From NCBI GenBank assembly GCA_022497155.1, contig MU385726.1, forward strand, positions 310,001 to 374,000: a stretch of DNA of 64,000 bases, given 5' to 3'. Each line of letters begins with the position of its first letter. Position 1 is the first letter of the stretch. Under the pieces are notes generated by a model that saw only the letters and a list, made by a program, of their open reading frames with translations, searched no databases and was not told the DNA's origin. The translations under genes and the position numbers were made by a program. Below are positions 1 through 9,808 of this stretch, one piece after another. This DNA is from Whalleya microplaca (lineage: Eukaryota; Ascomycota; Sordariomycetes; Xylariales; Xylariaceae).

Positions 1-254
1 AAGCTGAACTTCGGGTTGTGCTTCTCCTTCTCTCGGATGCGATCTTCGAATGCGATGCCATTCCTAACGACAAAACCGGCGGTCTTCTCAAGGATAGCTG
101 GAACAAGAAAAGAGAGATCAGCGGCTGACTTCAAGTTCAAGGCTGGTATGGATAGATACTTACTTCTGAATTCCTTGGGCGGGAGGACGACACCTTGCGG
201 GGGCTTGATGTCATCCAAAATGGCAGCTGCATCACCGTTAGTACTTGCAGCCAT
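1..254 (-). CDS. prp21: Splicing factor 3A subunit 1 (Prp21/SF3A1), 5' end, partial at left window edge
   Basis: Core subunit of the SF3a complex of U2 snRNP, needed for prespliceosome assembly in the nucleus. The gene runs leftwards off the window, so only the first ~62 codons are visible. Exon 1 is 254-164 (start MAASTNGDAAAILDDIK). A 66-bp intron at 163-98 has a GTAAGT donor and a TTCCAG acceptor. Exon 2 continues from 97 to 1. The splice joins in frame to give RTILEKTAGFVVRNGIAFE followed by DRIREKEKHNPKFSF, which is the characteristic first SURP module of the Prp21/SF3A1 family (TxxxVxRNGxxFExRIRxxExxNPKFxFL). The first ATG at 254 is used because no upstream ATG is in frame and it places the SURP motif about 30 residues in, as usual for fungal orthologues. 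The second SURP domain and C-terminal part lie outside. Identification rests on the motif seen here and my knowledge of the family. Confidence 0.88.
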   Translation of the reverse strand, partial: MAASTNGDAAAILDDIKPPQGVVLPPKEFRSKYLSIPALNLKSAADLSFLVPAILEKTAGFVVRNGIAFEDRIREKEKHNPKFS

Positions 255-1063
255 CCTGACGGCAATGTTAGAAGCCTCCCTCGCGTTCTGACTTGGATGG
301 ATGCGGTAGGTAAAGGTTGGTGGAGACGTGTGTTGATGTTGCAGCAAAAGCGCGGGCAAAATTCAGGGTGGCCCAGGCCCGGCTCGACAAATTCCACCTG
401 CAGCTCTGGATTGCCCCGACCTCAACGGATTTATGGATAGTCCGTTCGTTGGGCGAATGAGATTAGGTAAGAGGCTCATTAGGTGGATTACCTAACTATA
501 TGTATGTACCTAGGTATGTACCTGGCAGGCACAGGCACAGGTTCAGCTAGCAACTCATGTTGTATGTATGTATAAGTAGTTCATACTTTCAATTCAATTA
601 TCATACACTAACAAAATAATTTATAAGTTCCAATCTTTTATACAGAGGTGATACCGTGGTTTACCAATGAATTGTTTCTCATGTTAAGATATTTTCGCAA
701 TATAATCATGAGTTGTTGTATTGTAGTACCTAAGACACAAGGCGAGAGTTGTGGCTGAAAGGTGTATGTAGGTACATACCAACTTGGTATGCATGCATGC
801 ATTATAACGCTATTCTGCCTTGGTAGATGAAAGTAGGCATATAACGCATTTAGCAAAATTATCTCCTAAATGAGGCGTGGATTGTCCTCCCTGTCTCCCT
901 GCCTGTCACTGTCTGTGCCACTCTTTCCATGATGCCAGCGTGCCCAGCTGATTGGATCGCCCGAAGCAGCCCAAGCCATTGGGGCGCGCCGGCCCCCTTA
1001 CCATTGTAATAATAATAATAAATGGCAGCTGAAGGCTAGAGTTATTACTTATGTGCATACTTA
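255..1063. other. Intergenic, upstream of prp21
   Basis: No gene is supported. The first 200 bases are the presumed promoter and 5' leader of the leftward prp21 gene. From about 500 to 560 the DNA holds TATGTACC/GGTACATA-type short palindromic motifs that recur through the intergenic DNA of this window. A trinucleotide run (taa)n lies at about 1007-1020, just before the MITE. The open frames here are short and have no coding character. Confidence 0.6.
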
Positions 1064-1748
1064 GGCCGTGTTTACCAACTTGACTGCGGCCACTGGCTTC
1101 GATCAAAAATGTATCTTTTTGCCACCACAGGGGGGTCTCTCCACCGAACCTTACCCCTTTTAGCTGTGATATACAGCTGTATAACAGCTACAAGTCGTGC
1201 ACAACTCCCGCAGCGGCGGCAGTCAGCTTTATGAAAAACGGGGTTGTACACCCCTTGTTTTCTAGGCAACTTTGCCCTTTTAGGTAGGCAGTTCAGCCGC
1301 CGCAGTCATTGTGGCGGCTGTTGAAATTCGCAACAGCCGTGAATGGGACTGCGGCGACTGGACATATCGTTACTAATTAGGGTTAGTTTTTTATTTGAAG
1401 CTATCGTGAATTACTTCAGATAGTTGATAATAATGGCATATATTACGCGATTGCGGTCCTAGCTTTAAAAAAAAAATCAAGGCAGCTCTTTCTAATCGGC
1501 GACAGCCTGAAATAGACGTATTAATAAGAGGTCCTGAGGGTATTGGATAAGAGGTCTTAAGGGTATTAAATAAGAGGTCCTAAAGGTATTGAAAGAGGAG
1601 GTCTTGAATTCAAGGTGAGCTGGTGGTCAGCACGTAAAGACCCATAATACATCTGTTCAGTTACCGGATCTCCAATGCAATTTATATGGGTCGATAAGTA
1701 TATATGGAGCTCAGTGGTGGCAGTCCTAAGATTTTGGTAAACACGGCC
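1064..1748. mobile_element. PIF/Harbinger-like MITE (non-autonomous DNA transposon), 685 bp
   Basis: The element begins GGCCGTGTTTACCAA at 1064 and ends with the inverted complement at 1734-1748. The first 15 bases of each end are identical and similarity resumes a few bases further in (GACTGCGGCCACTG against GACTGCCACCACTG). It is bounded by a direct TTA duplication at 1061-1063 and 1749-1751. A 3-bp TWA target site with a GG-starting inverted end is the known signature of PIF/Harbinger elements. There is no transposase frame, so it is a MITE. A GACTGC(N)GC subterminal motif appears about five times in both orientations (near 1083, 1216, 1298, 1347 and 1717), as expected of transposase-binding sites. 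The element sits in the promoter side of the PMT1 gene, about 550 bp before its start codon. Confidence 0.82.
1524..1605. repeat. 23-bp tandem repeat inside the MITE (3 full copies plus a decayed fourth)
   Basis: Units at 1524-1546, 1547-1569 and 1570-1592 share the consensus ATAAGAGGTCYTRARGGTAT plus TRR. A fourth partial copy (AAGAGGAGGTCTTGAA) follows. The copies differ by a few transitions. The array lies wholly inside the 1064-1748 element. Confidence 0.8.
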
Positions 1749-1751
1749 TTA

Positions 1752-2303
1752 GGAGAGACCCCTGCGCCAATCCGCCAAATCGGATAAGGGATAAGGCGAT
1801 AAGGCCACTGTAGCATCAAACGACCAACCTGGGCAATTCATGCAGCCTTGAAAGCTCGAAAAATAAAAATAAATTCATGAGCCAAGCCAGCAAGGTGTGC
1901 TCACGATTCCTCCTCCACCCCTTATTAACCTAATATCCTTTCAGCCCTTTCGCCTTCACCCTTCCGATCCTGAAGGTATCCCAAGGGGCTCCCGAGTTTC
2001 TGATATTTCCCCCAATACCCTCTCATACCGTCTCTCTCCCATGGACCTTTATTCTGCCATCTTCTTGTAATGAGCTCTTCTGTTTCTTGACTTTCGTTAA
2101 TAAATCAACCTGCCCGGCTTTCTTCTGGTTCGTTCGTCTGCTGCCCGTGCCGCGCGTAGCCTGCCGCGTAGCGCATAACTCCTTGTTTCACGGCCGAACC
2201 CGCCTGACCGCGCGAGGTGTCAACTATTTTTCCCCTCTCCGCCCTTTCGTGATCGTCAGTCAGGTCTATCCACAATCTTGCCTTTCAATCGCGGTGCAGC
2301 AAC
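1752..2303 (+). promoter_or_regulatory. Promoter/5' leader of PMT1, pyrimidine-rich
   Basis: From about 1900 to 2090, and again near 2230-2260, the plus strand is strongly CT-rich (runs such as TCCTCCTCCACCCC and TCTCTCTCCC). This is the usual composition of core promoters and transcription start zones of constitutively expressed filamentous-fungal genes. It directly precedes the ATG at 2304 (context AACATGG). No TATA box is convincing. The exact start site cannot be read from sequence. Confidence 0.5.
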
Positions 2304-5300
2304 ATGGGGAAGTCCAATTCGGCGAAGCCGCCTTCAACGAAAGGCGGTGCTCACAACCCGCCGAAAGCCAAGAATCAAGTCCAGAAGCGTCACGACGACT
2401 ACACCTCCGATGGCGTCCAAGACAACGATGTCTTCCTGCTACCCGTATCCGACTACCAGGTAATGGCAGTCTTGACCGTAGTCGGTGCCATTGTTCGACT
2501 GTTCCGCATCTACCAGCCTACGAGCGTTGTCTTCGATGAAGTCCAGTAAGCTAGCCATTCTACCACCAAGACATACATACCCTCACAGTACGCCCCGTGC
2601 TAATGCCAAATGTCCTTTACAGTTTCGGCGGTTTTGCAACCAAGTATATCAAGGGTAAATTCTTCATGGACGTCCACCCCCCACTGGCCAAGATGCTCAT
2701 CACGCTCTTCGGCTGGCTTGCTGGTTTTGATGGAAACTTCGACTTTAAGGAGATTGGAAAGGACTACCTCGAGCCAGGCGTTCCCTATGTGGCCATGCGA
2801 ATGTTTCCAGCAATCTGTGGTATCCTTTTGGTTCCTACGATTTTCTTGACTTTGAAGGCAGTCGGCTGTCGTACGGCCACGGCAGCTCTGGGTGCCTCTT
2901 TCATTATCTTCGGTAAGCTTCACAGATCCTATCTTCATGCCATAGTCCTCTAGACTTACGCTTACATGCCGCGTAGAAAACGGTCTTCTTACCCAGGCAC
3001 GCCTGATCCTGCTCGATGCCCCCCTCGTCATTGCGACCGCCTTCACCGCTCTCGCCTTCACATCCTTCACCAATCAGCATGAACAGGGTCCCTCGAAGGC
3101 GTTCGATCCGGCCTGGTGGTTCTGGCTTGTCATGACCGGCTTGGGGATGGGCATCACTGTTAGCATCAAATGGGTTGGCCTGTTCACGATTGCCTGGGTT
3201 GGAGTCTTGACTCTAGTACAGCTGTGGGTACTGCTTGGCGATACGAAGACCGTCACCATGCGCATCTTCGCAAAGCACTTCATGGCTCGTGCTTTCTGCT
3301 TGATCGTCATTCCCATCACATTCTACATGGCCATGTTTGCCATCCACTTCCTGTGCTTGGTCAACCCTGGTGATGGAGATGGGTTCATGAGCTCCGAATT
3401 CCAAGCGACTTTAAACAACAAAGGCATGCAAGATGTGCCGGTCGATATCGCTTTTGGTAGCCGCGTTACTATTCGTCACGTCAATACGCAAGGTGGCTAC
3501 CTGCACTCTCACCCCTTGATGTACCCAACTGGCAGTCAGCAACAGCAAATCACCCTCTATCCTCACAAGGACGACAACAACATTTTCCTATTCGAAAACC
3601 AGACCCAGCCATTGGATGCTAATGGTGAGGCTATCAACGGAACTGATGCTTGGGACAAGCTGGCCAACTTTACCGAAAACTACATCAAGGATGGTGATGT
3701 CATTCGTCTATATCACCCGGCTACTCACCGCCGCCTCCACTCTCACGATGTCCGCCCGCCTGTCTCGGAGGCTGAATGGCAGAACGAAGTATCTGCTTAT
3801 GGATACGAGGGATTTCCTGGTGATGCCAATGATTTATTCCGTGTTGAGATCGTTAAGAAGCAATCTATCGGTTCTATCGGCAAGGAGCGACTACGTACGA
3901 TCCAGACTAAGTTTAGGCTAATTCACATCATGACCGGTTGTTTGCTCTTCTCTCACAAGGTCAAGCTACCAGAGTGGGCCTCCGAGCAGCAGGAAGTAAC
4001 TTGTGCCAAAGGTGGCACCATCCCCAACAGCTTGTGGTATGTCGAGTCTAATTGGCACCCGTCGCTCCCCAGCGATGCTGAGAAGGTCAACTATGTCAAC
4101 CCTGGGTTCTTGGGCAAGTTCTGGGAGTTGCAAAAGGTTATGTGGAAGACGAACGCAGGCCTGGTTGAGTCGCACGCCTGGGACTCTCGTCCGGAATCGT
4201 GGCCAATTCTGCGTCGTGGTATCAACTTCTGGGGTAAAGATCACCGCCAGATCTATCTGATGGGCAACCCTATCGTGTGGTACACGGCAACTCTAGCCGT
4301 CGTTATCTACGTGCTTTTCAAGGGTATCGCCGTTCTTCGATGGCAGCGAAGCTGCAACGACTACTCGAACGTCAACTTCAAGCGATTTGATTATGAGATC
4401 GGAACTTCAGTCCTCGGATGGTTTCTGCATTACTTCCCCTTTTTCCTTATGGGTCGTCAGCTCTTCTTGCACCACTACTTCCCCGCTCTCATTTTCGCCG
4501 TTATGGCATTCTGTCAAATCTACGACTTTGCCACGGCCCGGTTTGCGATCCCCGGGATCAGGGCCAATCCGATCGTCAACAAGGCTGGTGCCATTGCGCT
4601 CCTTGCTATTTCTGCGATCGCCTTCGCTCTCTACTCACCCCTTGCATATGGAAATGCCTGGACCAAGGCTGAGTGTAACCGCGTGAAGCTGTTCGATACC
4701 TGGGATTGGGATTGCAATACGTTCTTAGATAGCGTGAGTATTCCTTCCCAAGGCATGCCGTCCAGAGGGCGGGGCTAAGGGCGGATCACGCTTGTATGTT
4801 TCCGTCCTGCCTTTAGCCATAGCCGAATCCCCATTCACACTTGCTTTGAATTTATGAGTTGTACAACGCATACGAAGGAATGTTCTCGTTATCAAATAGA
4901 AGGTAGACTAATGCAGATTTTGTGTATAGTATGATGCATACTCGACGATAGGTGCAGGCCCCGGCAACATCGCGCAGACATCCCAAGCAGTCGTAGACAG
5001 CAAGCAACAACAACCCGCAGCAGCAGCAGAGAACCAACAAGGAGGAGCACCCAACGGGGGCATCTCCGGGGCCCCAAAATTCGAGCCGCAGGACCAGAAG
5101 CTGCTGGGGCGCGAGGAAAAGGTCGAGTACCGCGACCAGGACGGCAACGTGCTGAACGAGGAGCAGGTGAAGGCGCTCGAGGGCAAGGTGGAGTTCAAGA
5201 CGCGGTACGAGACGCGCACGCGCGTCGTCGACGCCGACGGCAACGAGGTCTGGGTGCCGCCCGAGGAGCTCGCGAACGCCGCCGCAGCGGCGGGAGTCGC

Positions 5301-5463
5301 GCCCCCGCACCCCGACGTCCAGGGCGCCGACCAGGAGACCAGGAAGGCCGATCCCGCGGCGGAGTCGGTGCCCCAGGACGCGTCCTCCAGCCGCGACGGC
5401 GAGAAGGAGGCCGAGAACCTGGTGCCGAAGCCCGCGAGCGAGGCTAAGGAGGCTACTGTCTAA
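2304..5463 (+). CDS. pmt1: Dolichyl-phosphate-mannose:protein O-mannosyltransferase, PMT1 subfamily (940 aa)
   Basis: ER membrane enzyme that transfers mannose from dolichyl-phosphate-mannose to Ser/Thr of secretory proteins, usually as a heterodimer with a PMT2-type partner. Four exons: 2304-2545, 2623-2912, 2977-4733 and 4930-5463. The introns are 77, 64 and 196 bp, with GTAAGC, GTAAGC and GTGAGT donors. The splices close in frame to 940 residues. The first luminal loop has the catalytic Asp-Glu (FDEVHFGGFATKYIKG, residues ~78-79) and VHPPLAK. LLDAP follows near 155. Three MIR repeats span about 335-530 (GGYLHSHPLMYPTG; HRRLHSHDVRPPVSE; GCLLFSHKVKLPEWASEQQE). Several membrane helices follow. 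The ~175-residue charged C-terminal tail contains KVEYRDQDGNVLNEEQVKAL, resembling the tail of yeast Pmt1, and GDGFMSSEFQATL also fits PMT1 rather than PMT2/PMT4. The last exon is much richer in GC and in Ala/Glu than the catalytic part. Confidence 0.93.
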
Positions 5464-8419
5464 AGTAGATAGGAGAGATCTCTTCAATTACACAACGCCG
5501 CTACAGCACTCTATCTAACTCAACTTTCACACACACTACACTACACTACTACTGTAAAAGCAAAAAATCTTGATTGATGTCGTTGTTGGTTTTCTTACTG
5601 CGTACGGGAGTAGTGTAAAAGCATCTTGGCCGGGTGGAAATTTACGGCGTGTTCGGTTTGATTGGCTGGTTGGTTGGGCTTGTCGTTTTTTCTTTCGAAT
5701 GTATAACCACCACACACTCCATATTCTACTAGTCTCTCTACCTAACTGGCTTAATGAGGATCATGGGGGAAAAACAAAAAAGAAAAGAGAAGAGAGCATT
5801 TAGGTGGGAGGGCGGGGGGGGGGAACCGCAGGGACTGGCCTGCGATCGAGAGAAGAAGAAAAATAAAGGAAGAGAGAGATGAGAGAGCAGAGAGAGAGAG
5901 CATATCGGGCATCTGAAGGAAGGGGGAAGGGAAGGGGTGGACCTTGCAAGCATGTGGTGATGATGTCGGTTGCAGATAGGTATGTAGGTAGGTAGAATAT
6001 CTGCTGCTGCTTGCTGATCATCAGCAAAAAAAAACTAGTTTTTTCTTTAATCTGAAGATTCCACTTTCGAATTCTGGTGTTTTTGTGTTTTGTGTTTTGT
6101 AGTAAAAGGGGATGTGTAAAACTCGTAGTGACTAGATGGGAGATTGATATTTGCGTTGTAGAGCTGTGTTTGGGGGGGAGGGGGGTGGAGGGTGGAGGAT
6201 AGCTGGAGGCTGCACATGTGTGATATAGTGATAGAGTATAGTCTGGATGTCTCGAAGTGATATTCAGGGCCGGTTTTACCTGTTGACTCGCGTGGCGAGC
6301 CTGCGTATGTTGCACGTGGTATGTATTGCTGGTTGGTACAAGCCCCTTTTCGGGATCTAGTTCCACTAGCAGTGCTCGCCATTTGGTTAAGTTCTCAATG
6401 TAAAGGGGAGTGTTGCCTACGTGCTTGTTATCGAATGTGCGTCTACCAATCCGGGGCTTCAGCCTTGACTAGTCAGATATCCCCAGGGATATAGGGGTAG
6501 GGGATCTTTGGTAGCATGTCTCCTTCGACAACTGGAGGAGTATCCGGTGTGGGAGAGTCTCGAGCGGTATATACACAACAATATTTAGGGGCCTAAGGAG
6601 GTGGCCGTCGTTATTTAGAGGCTTCGTTGGGGCATGAGTGGCTAGGGTTTTCCAGGGCACTGGGACATCTCCTGTCACCGTCACCCATGTTCTCGCCTCG
6701 GGAACAAGGAAAGGCGCTTATCACATCGATGTATAGACGCCGGAACCGAGAGGGAGCGCGTTGGGCATGCCCTACCGGAAGACCCATGTCCCGGATAAGT
6801 GCTTGCACGACAAGTGATAGCTGTGTTCACTAGACGGACAACCTATTATGGTTCCGAGAACACAGCTCGAGGAATTTCGCCTGCTCTATCAGCTAGGGCT
6901 GACTTTGCATTGTGGGAAGATATGCTTGTGCTTCCTCAGCTCTGTCATAGGTTTGCACCTCTCTACAAGAGCTTAATCATCGCAATCTGAGAAGCTCAAA
7001 CTGACTACCTATCTCCCTCACTCGGCTTCAACGCCATTACGTCTAAGATATTAAAGACTTATTAGAATTTTGAAAGGCGTAGTGAGAGAGTTTTGTATGA
7101 GGTGTGCCATTTCCGCCTTGTTTCACGGTAGGGAGTTAACTATCAATGTAGGTCGGGTCTCATAGGTGGGAGAAGGCATGAGCGTAGGCGAATGGCTTCA
7201 GTGGTGTTATAGGAGGGTTCGCTTGACAGAGGATAGGAGTGTATGGGACAGAGAGGGGGTGTTTGGTGCAAGTCACTCGATTGGGAAGTTAGGAGATATT
7301 TGACGCGATAGTGAGAGGATTAAGGCCAGACACTAATTGAAAAGGGACACCTGGGTGGACTTACAGGGCGAGGCTCTATCAAGGTATCTATGTGTAGGCT
7401 CTACTCGCGTGAGAGTAGTCACAGCTATGAAAATATCACCATAGAAGTATACACGAATACAATGGCAACTCAGCAGCAGAATGGTTCATGTGAAGTTTAC
7501 TCACACCAAAACCTAGCATGTTAGTCGACTGGTATAGTGACAGAATCATACGGCACAAGTTTCTTAGTTCACTGTATGTATTATATTATTTTGTCATTTA
7601 CAGGTCTTGGTGCTGTTTATAACTATTAGCAATGCCAACTATAAGCAATGTCAACTTTTAGCGATGTGAACTAAATTCTGTTTGTAGAAAGCTCGTGTAT
7701 GGATCTAGGTTAGGTATTTGGATGGATTCGGGAGACCGCTTCTTCGGTCAACTCGACAAGTAACTTGTAGTTCGACATCATAACAGGGAAATATCTCGCT
7801 TATCGAGGAAGATTCAACTCCTTACCGGTATAATTTCACTCAGAATTTGTCACCACAACACCTCCTACCAAACTCCGCGCTCTGGACAGGCTTTGGTTCT
7901 CTTTCGGTTTGAGAAAGTGATCTCAACATCCGCCTTCAATTATCCTGGTGAATCTCCGGGCACTTGAGGCTTGGTAATGACATGAGCATTTGAGTATCTC
8001 TACGGCACCAAAGCCTTGGATAACCAAGAGTGGTGGGATGATAACTGTCCCGAGGCTGTATTTTTGATGATATGAGCTGGAAATCCCGGTTCACAGTAGC
8101 CTTGTCCTACCAAGCTGTCCAGTAGAGTATACAATATATTTTATTTCACTCAGCCGCAAGTGTATGTATACAGGGTGTATTTAGCTTTATTGTAAAAGTA
8201 ATGATACAAACAAACTTTATTTGGCAGAAGCTAACTTCCCAAAACCACCCACTGTGTTCCAGGCGTCCTGATACATCCATTCCTGGTACCGCTCTTGTAG
8301 TGCTGCCAAGGGAGCGAGAGCTATCGACGAGACACGGGTTAGGCTTCGTAGGCAGAGTCCCTGGGCGTACTTATGACATGTTATTTCCAGCGCGGCCTGC
8401 CAGGCATTGATCGCAAATT
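5464..8419. other. Gene-free stretch between PMT1 and the F-box gene
   Basis: It starts with the 3' UTR of PMT1. About 5755-5940 is nearly all purine on the plus strand (GA and GAAA runs and a G10 run near 5813). 6172-6198 is G-rich. Long open frames on the minus strand over 5738-6382 are by-products of this bias. From about 6400 to 8200 the composition is more even, with frequent stops in all frames and no recognisable protein, so it may be decayed repeat DNA. No RNA gene was seen. Confidence 0.5.
6172..6198 (+). other. G-run cluster with G-quadruplex potential
   Basis: Runs of 7, 6, 2, 3, 2 and 2 G are separated by single A or T residues (GGGGGGGAGGGGGGTGG and so on). The G-rich strand is the PMT1 sense strand, about 700 bp past its stop. 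Confidence 0.4.
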
Positions 8420-9808
8420 TCAAAGCTTTGATCGAATGCTAGGAAATGTTGTGACGACGATCATCCTAGCAGCCCTCCGGATTTGTTGTTCACAAATACG
8501 TTCCCCGAAGCGATGTCTCGATTGTCTCCAGATGTTGATCTCTTGCAGGTTCGACAATCGCGTAGCCCCCGCCCCCAAGGTCCCAACGAAAAGGGGTTCA
8601 AGATGTCGCAGATGCTGCATGTCATCCGTCTCGAACACAATGTCCAACCTCTCAAGCGACGAAGGCAGGCAATCCTCCAGCACTCTCTCGCCAGCCTCTT
8701 CCGGGTGCGTCATCAGAACTCTCAGATCAACCGACAGTTCTCTCAGTTTCGTCAACTGTGGCAGGCACTGCAGAGGATGGAAGGGCTCTTCGTCAACGTC
8801 TGGATCGTGAAGGCGACTCATCCAATCATCCCTGCCATGGAGGAACAGCTGAAGTTTGGTCAGGCTGTTTTGACAGATCAATAAGGCTTGATCCACCGTA
8901 AAGGGAAGGGCCCGAGCAGGAGAATGTCTAGCCCACTGGCTCAATTCCACTTCAAGCCTTTCCAGCCTTGGACAGCTGTGGCAAAGCTCATGCAGTGAGA
9001 TGACCTTCGCAGTCGATTCTGTAAGCGAGACGTTGACGAGGCTCAGAGTGCTAAGTACTGGGATATCCGTTGTCCAGAAGCCATCATCCCTTATCATTTG
9101 GAGGGAGCGCAGACCTGTAATGAGCAGAGCACCTCCGAATGGCCTAATCCCATGGTTACACTCAAGGGTGTGCAGTTTAGGGAGAAGTTCTTCGTTTGAT
9201 GATTTGTCCTTCACTAATCTGCAGAGTGTACTGCCAAGTGCGTAACCGTAGGTCCGCATTGTCCCTTGCCTGATGATGTTCAGAGAAGCAATGTTTCCGA
9301 CGAGGCATAGCAAGAGCACAAAATGGTAATCCGGTATGTACTTTGTGAGCATGAGGGAAGAAAGGTTCTTCGGCGCTCGGGGGGATTCAGCGGCTCGAGA
9401 GACACGGACAACGAGGTCTCGGAATGGAAAGTCGCAATCATTCTTGAATAAACCCTGTAGCGGATCCTTCCAGTCCGTATTTTCGTTGTATAGCAAAGTC
9501 TTTACCCATACAACGAGTGACTTGACGTAAGTGCGTAAGTATGGCTGCTCAAAAAATGTCCGTAACAGTAGGGGCGTGGTATCATAATGCGAGATCGTAA
9601 CATGTTGATACAGGAACTCCCAAGTTATCGGTTTCAGGCGACGGCAGGTTAGACATAGATTATATAGGTCTCGTTGTGATTGGCGATCGTATTTGGACTG
9701 AGCTGGGCCATCATCGTGATAGATTTGGTCAGACCGAGTGTTAATAGACAGCAGTTTACCAATTTGCAGCAGTAGCTCATCCGGTAAAGACAGAAGTCCT
9801 TTTGCCAT
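8420..9808 (-). CDS. F-box domain protein (462 aa)
   Basis: Single uninterrupted frame. The ATG at 9808 is preferred; eleven more codons are open upstream but contain no ATG. The N-terminus MAKGLLSLPDELLLQIGKLL is a typical fungal F-box start (LPxELLxxI), continuing through LYNLCLTCRRLKPITWEFLY at about 50-70, where the Cys-Arg-Arg-Leu and aromatic positions match the F-box consensus. The rest has leucine-rich character with spaced Leu/Ile/Cys (LSSLMLTKYIPD, LHELCHSCPRLERLEVELS, LTKLRELSVDLRVL), as in fungal F-box/LRR-like proteins that act as substrate receptors of SCF ubiquitin ligases through Skp1. The substrate is unknown. The frame is intact although it sits alone in gene-poor DNA, which fits the rapidly expanding, lineage-specific F-box families of Pezizomycotina. 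Confidence 0.82.
   Translation of the reverse strand: MAKGLLSLPDELLLQIGKLLSINTRSDQIYHDDGPAQSKYDRQSQRDLYNLCLTCRRLKPITWEFLYQHVTISHYDTTPLLLRTFFEQPYLRTYVKSLVVWVKTLLYNENTDWKDPLQGLFKNDCDFPFRDLVVRVSRAAESPRAPKNLSSLMLTKYIPDYHFVLLLCLVGNIASLNIIRQGTMRTYGYALGSTLCRLVKDKSSNEELLPKLHTLECNHGIRPFGGALLITGLRSLQMIRDDGFWTTDIPVLSTLSLVNVSLTESTAKVISLHELCHSCPRLERLEVELSQWARHSPARALPFTVDQALLICQNSLTKLQLFLHGRDDWMSRLHDPDVDEEPFHPLQCLPQLTKLRELSVDLRVLMTHPEEAGERVLEDCLPSSLERLDIVFETDDMQHLRHLEPLFVGTLGAGATRLSNLQEINIWRQSRHRFGERICEQQIRRAARMIVVTTFPSIRSKL

Noticed and set aside
5738..6382. Minus-strand frames of 71-188 codons beyond PMT1
   Set aside because: They are a side effect of the polypurine tract (Ser/Pro/Phe/Leu-rich translations), with no start context or homology.
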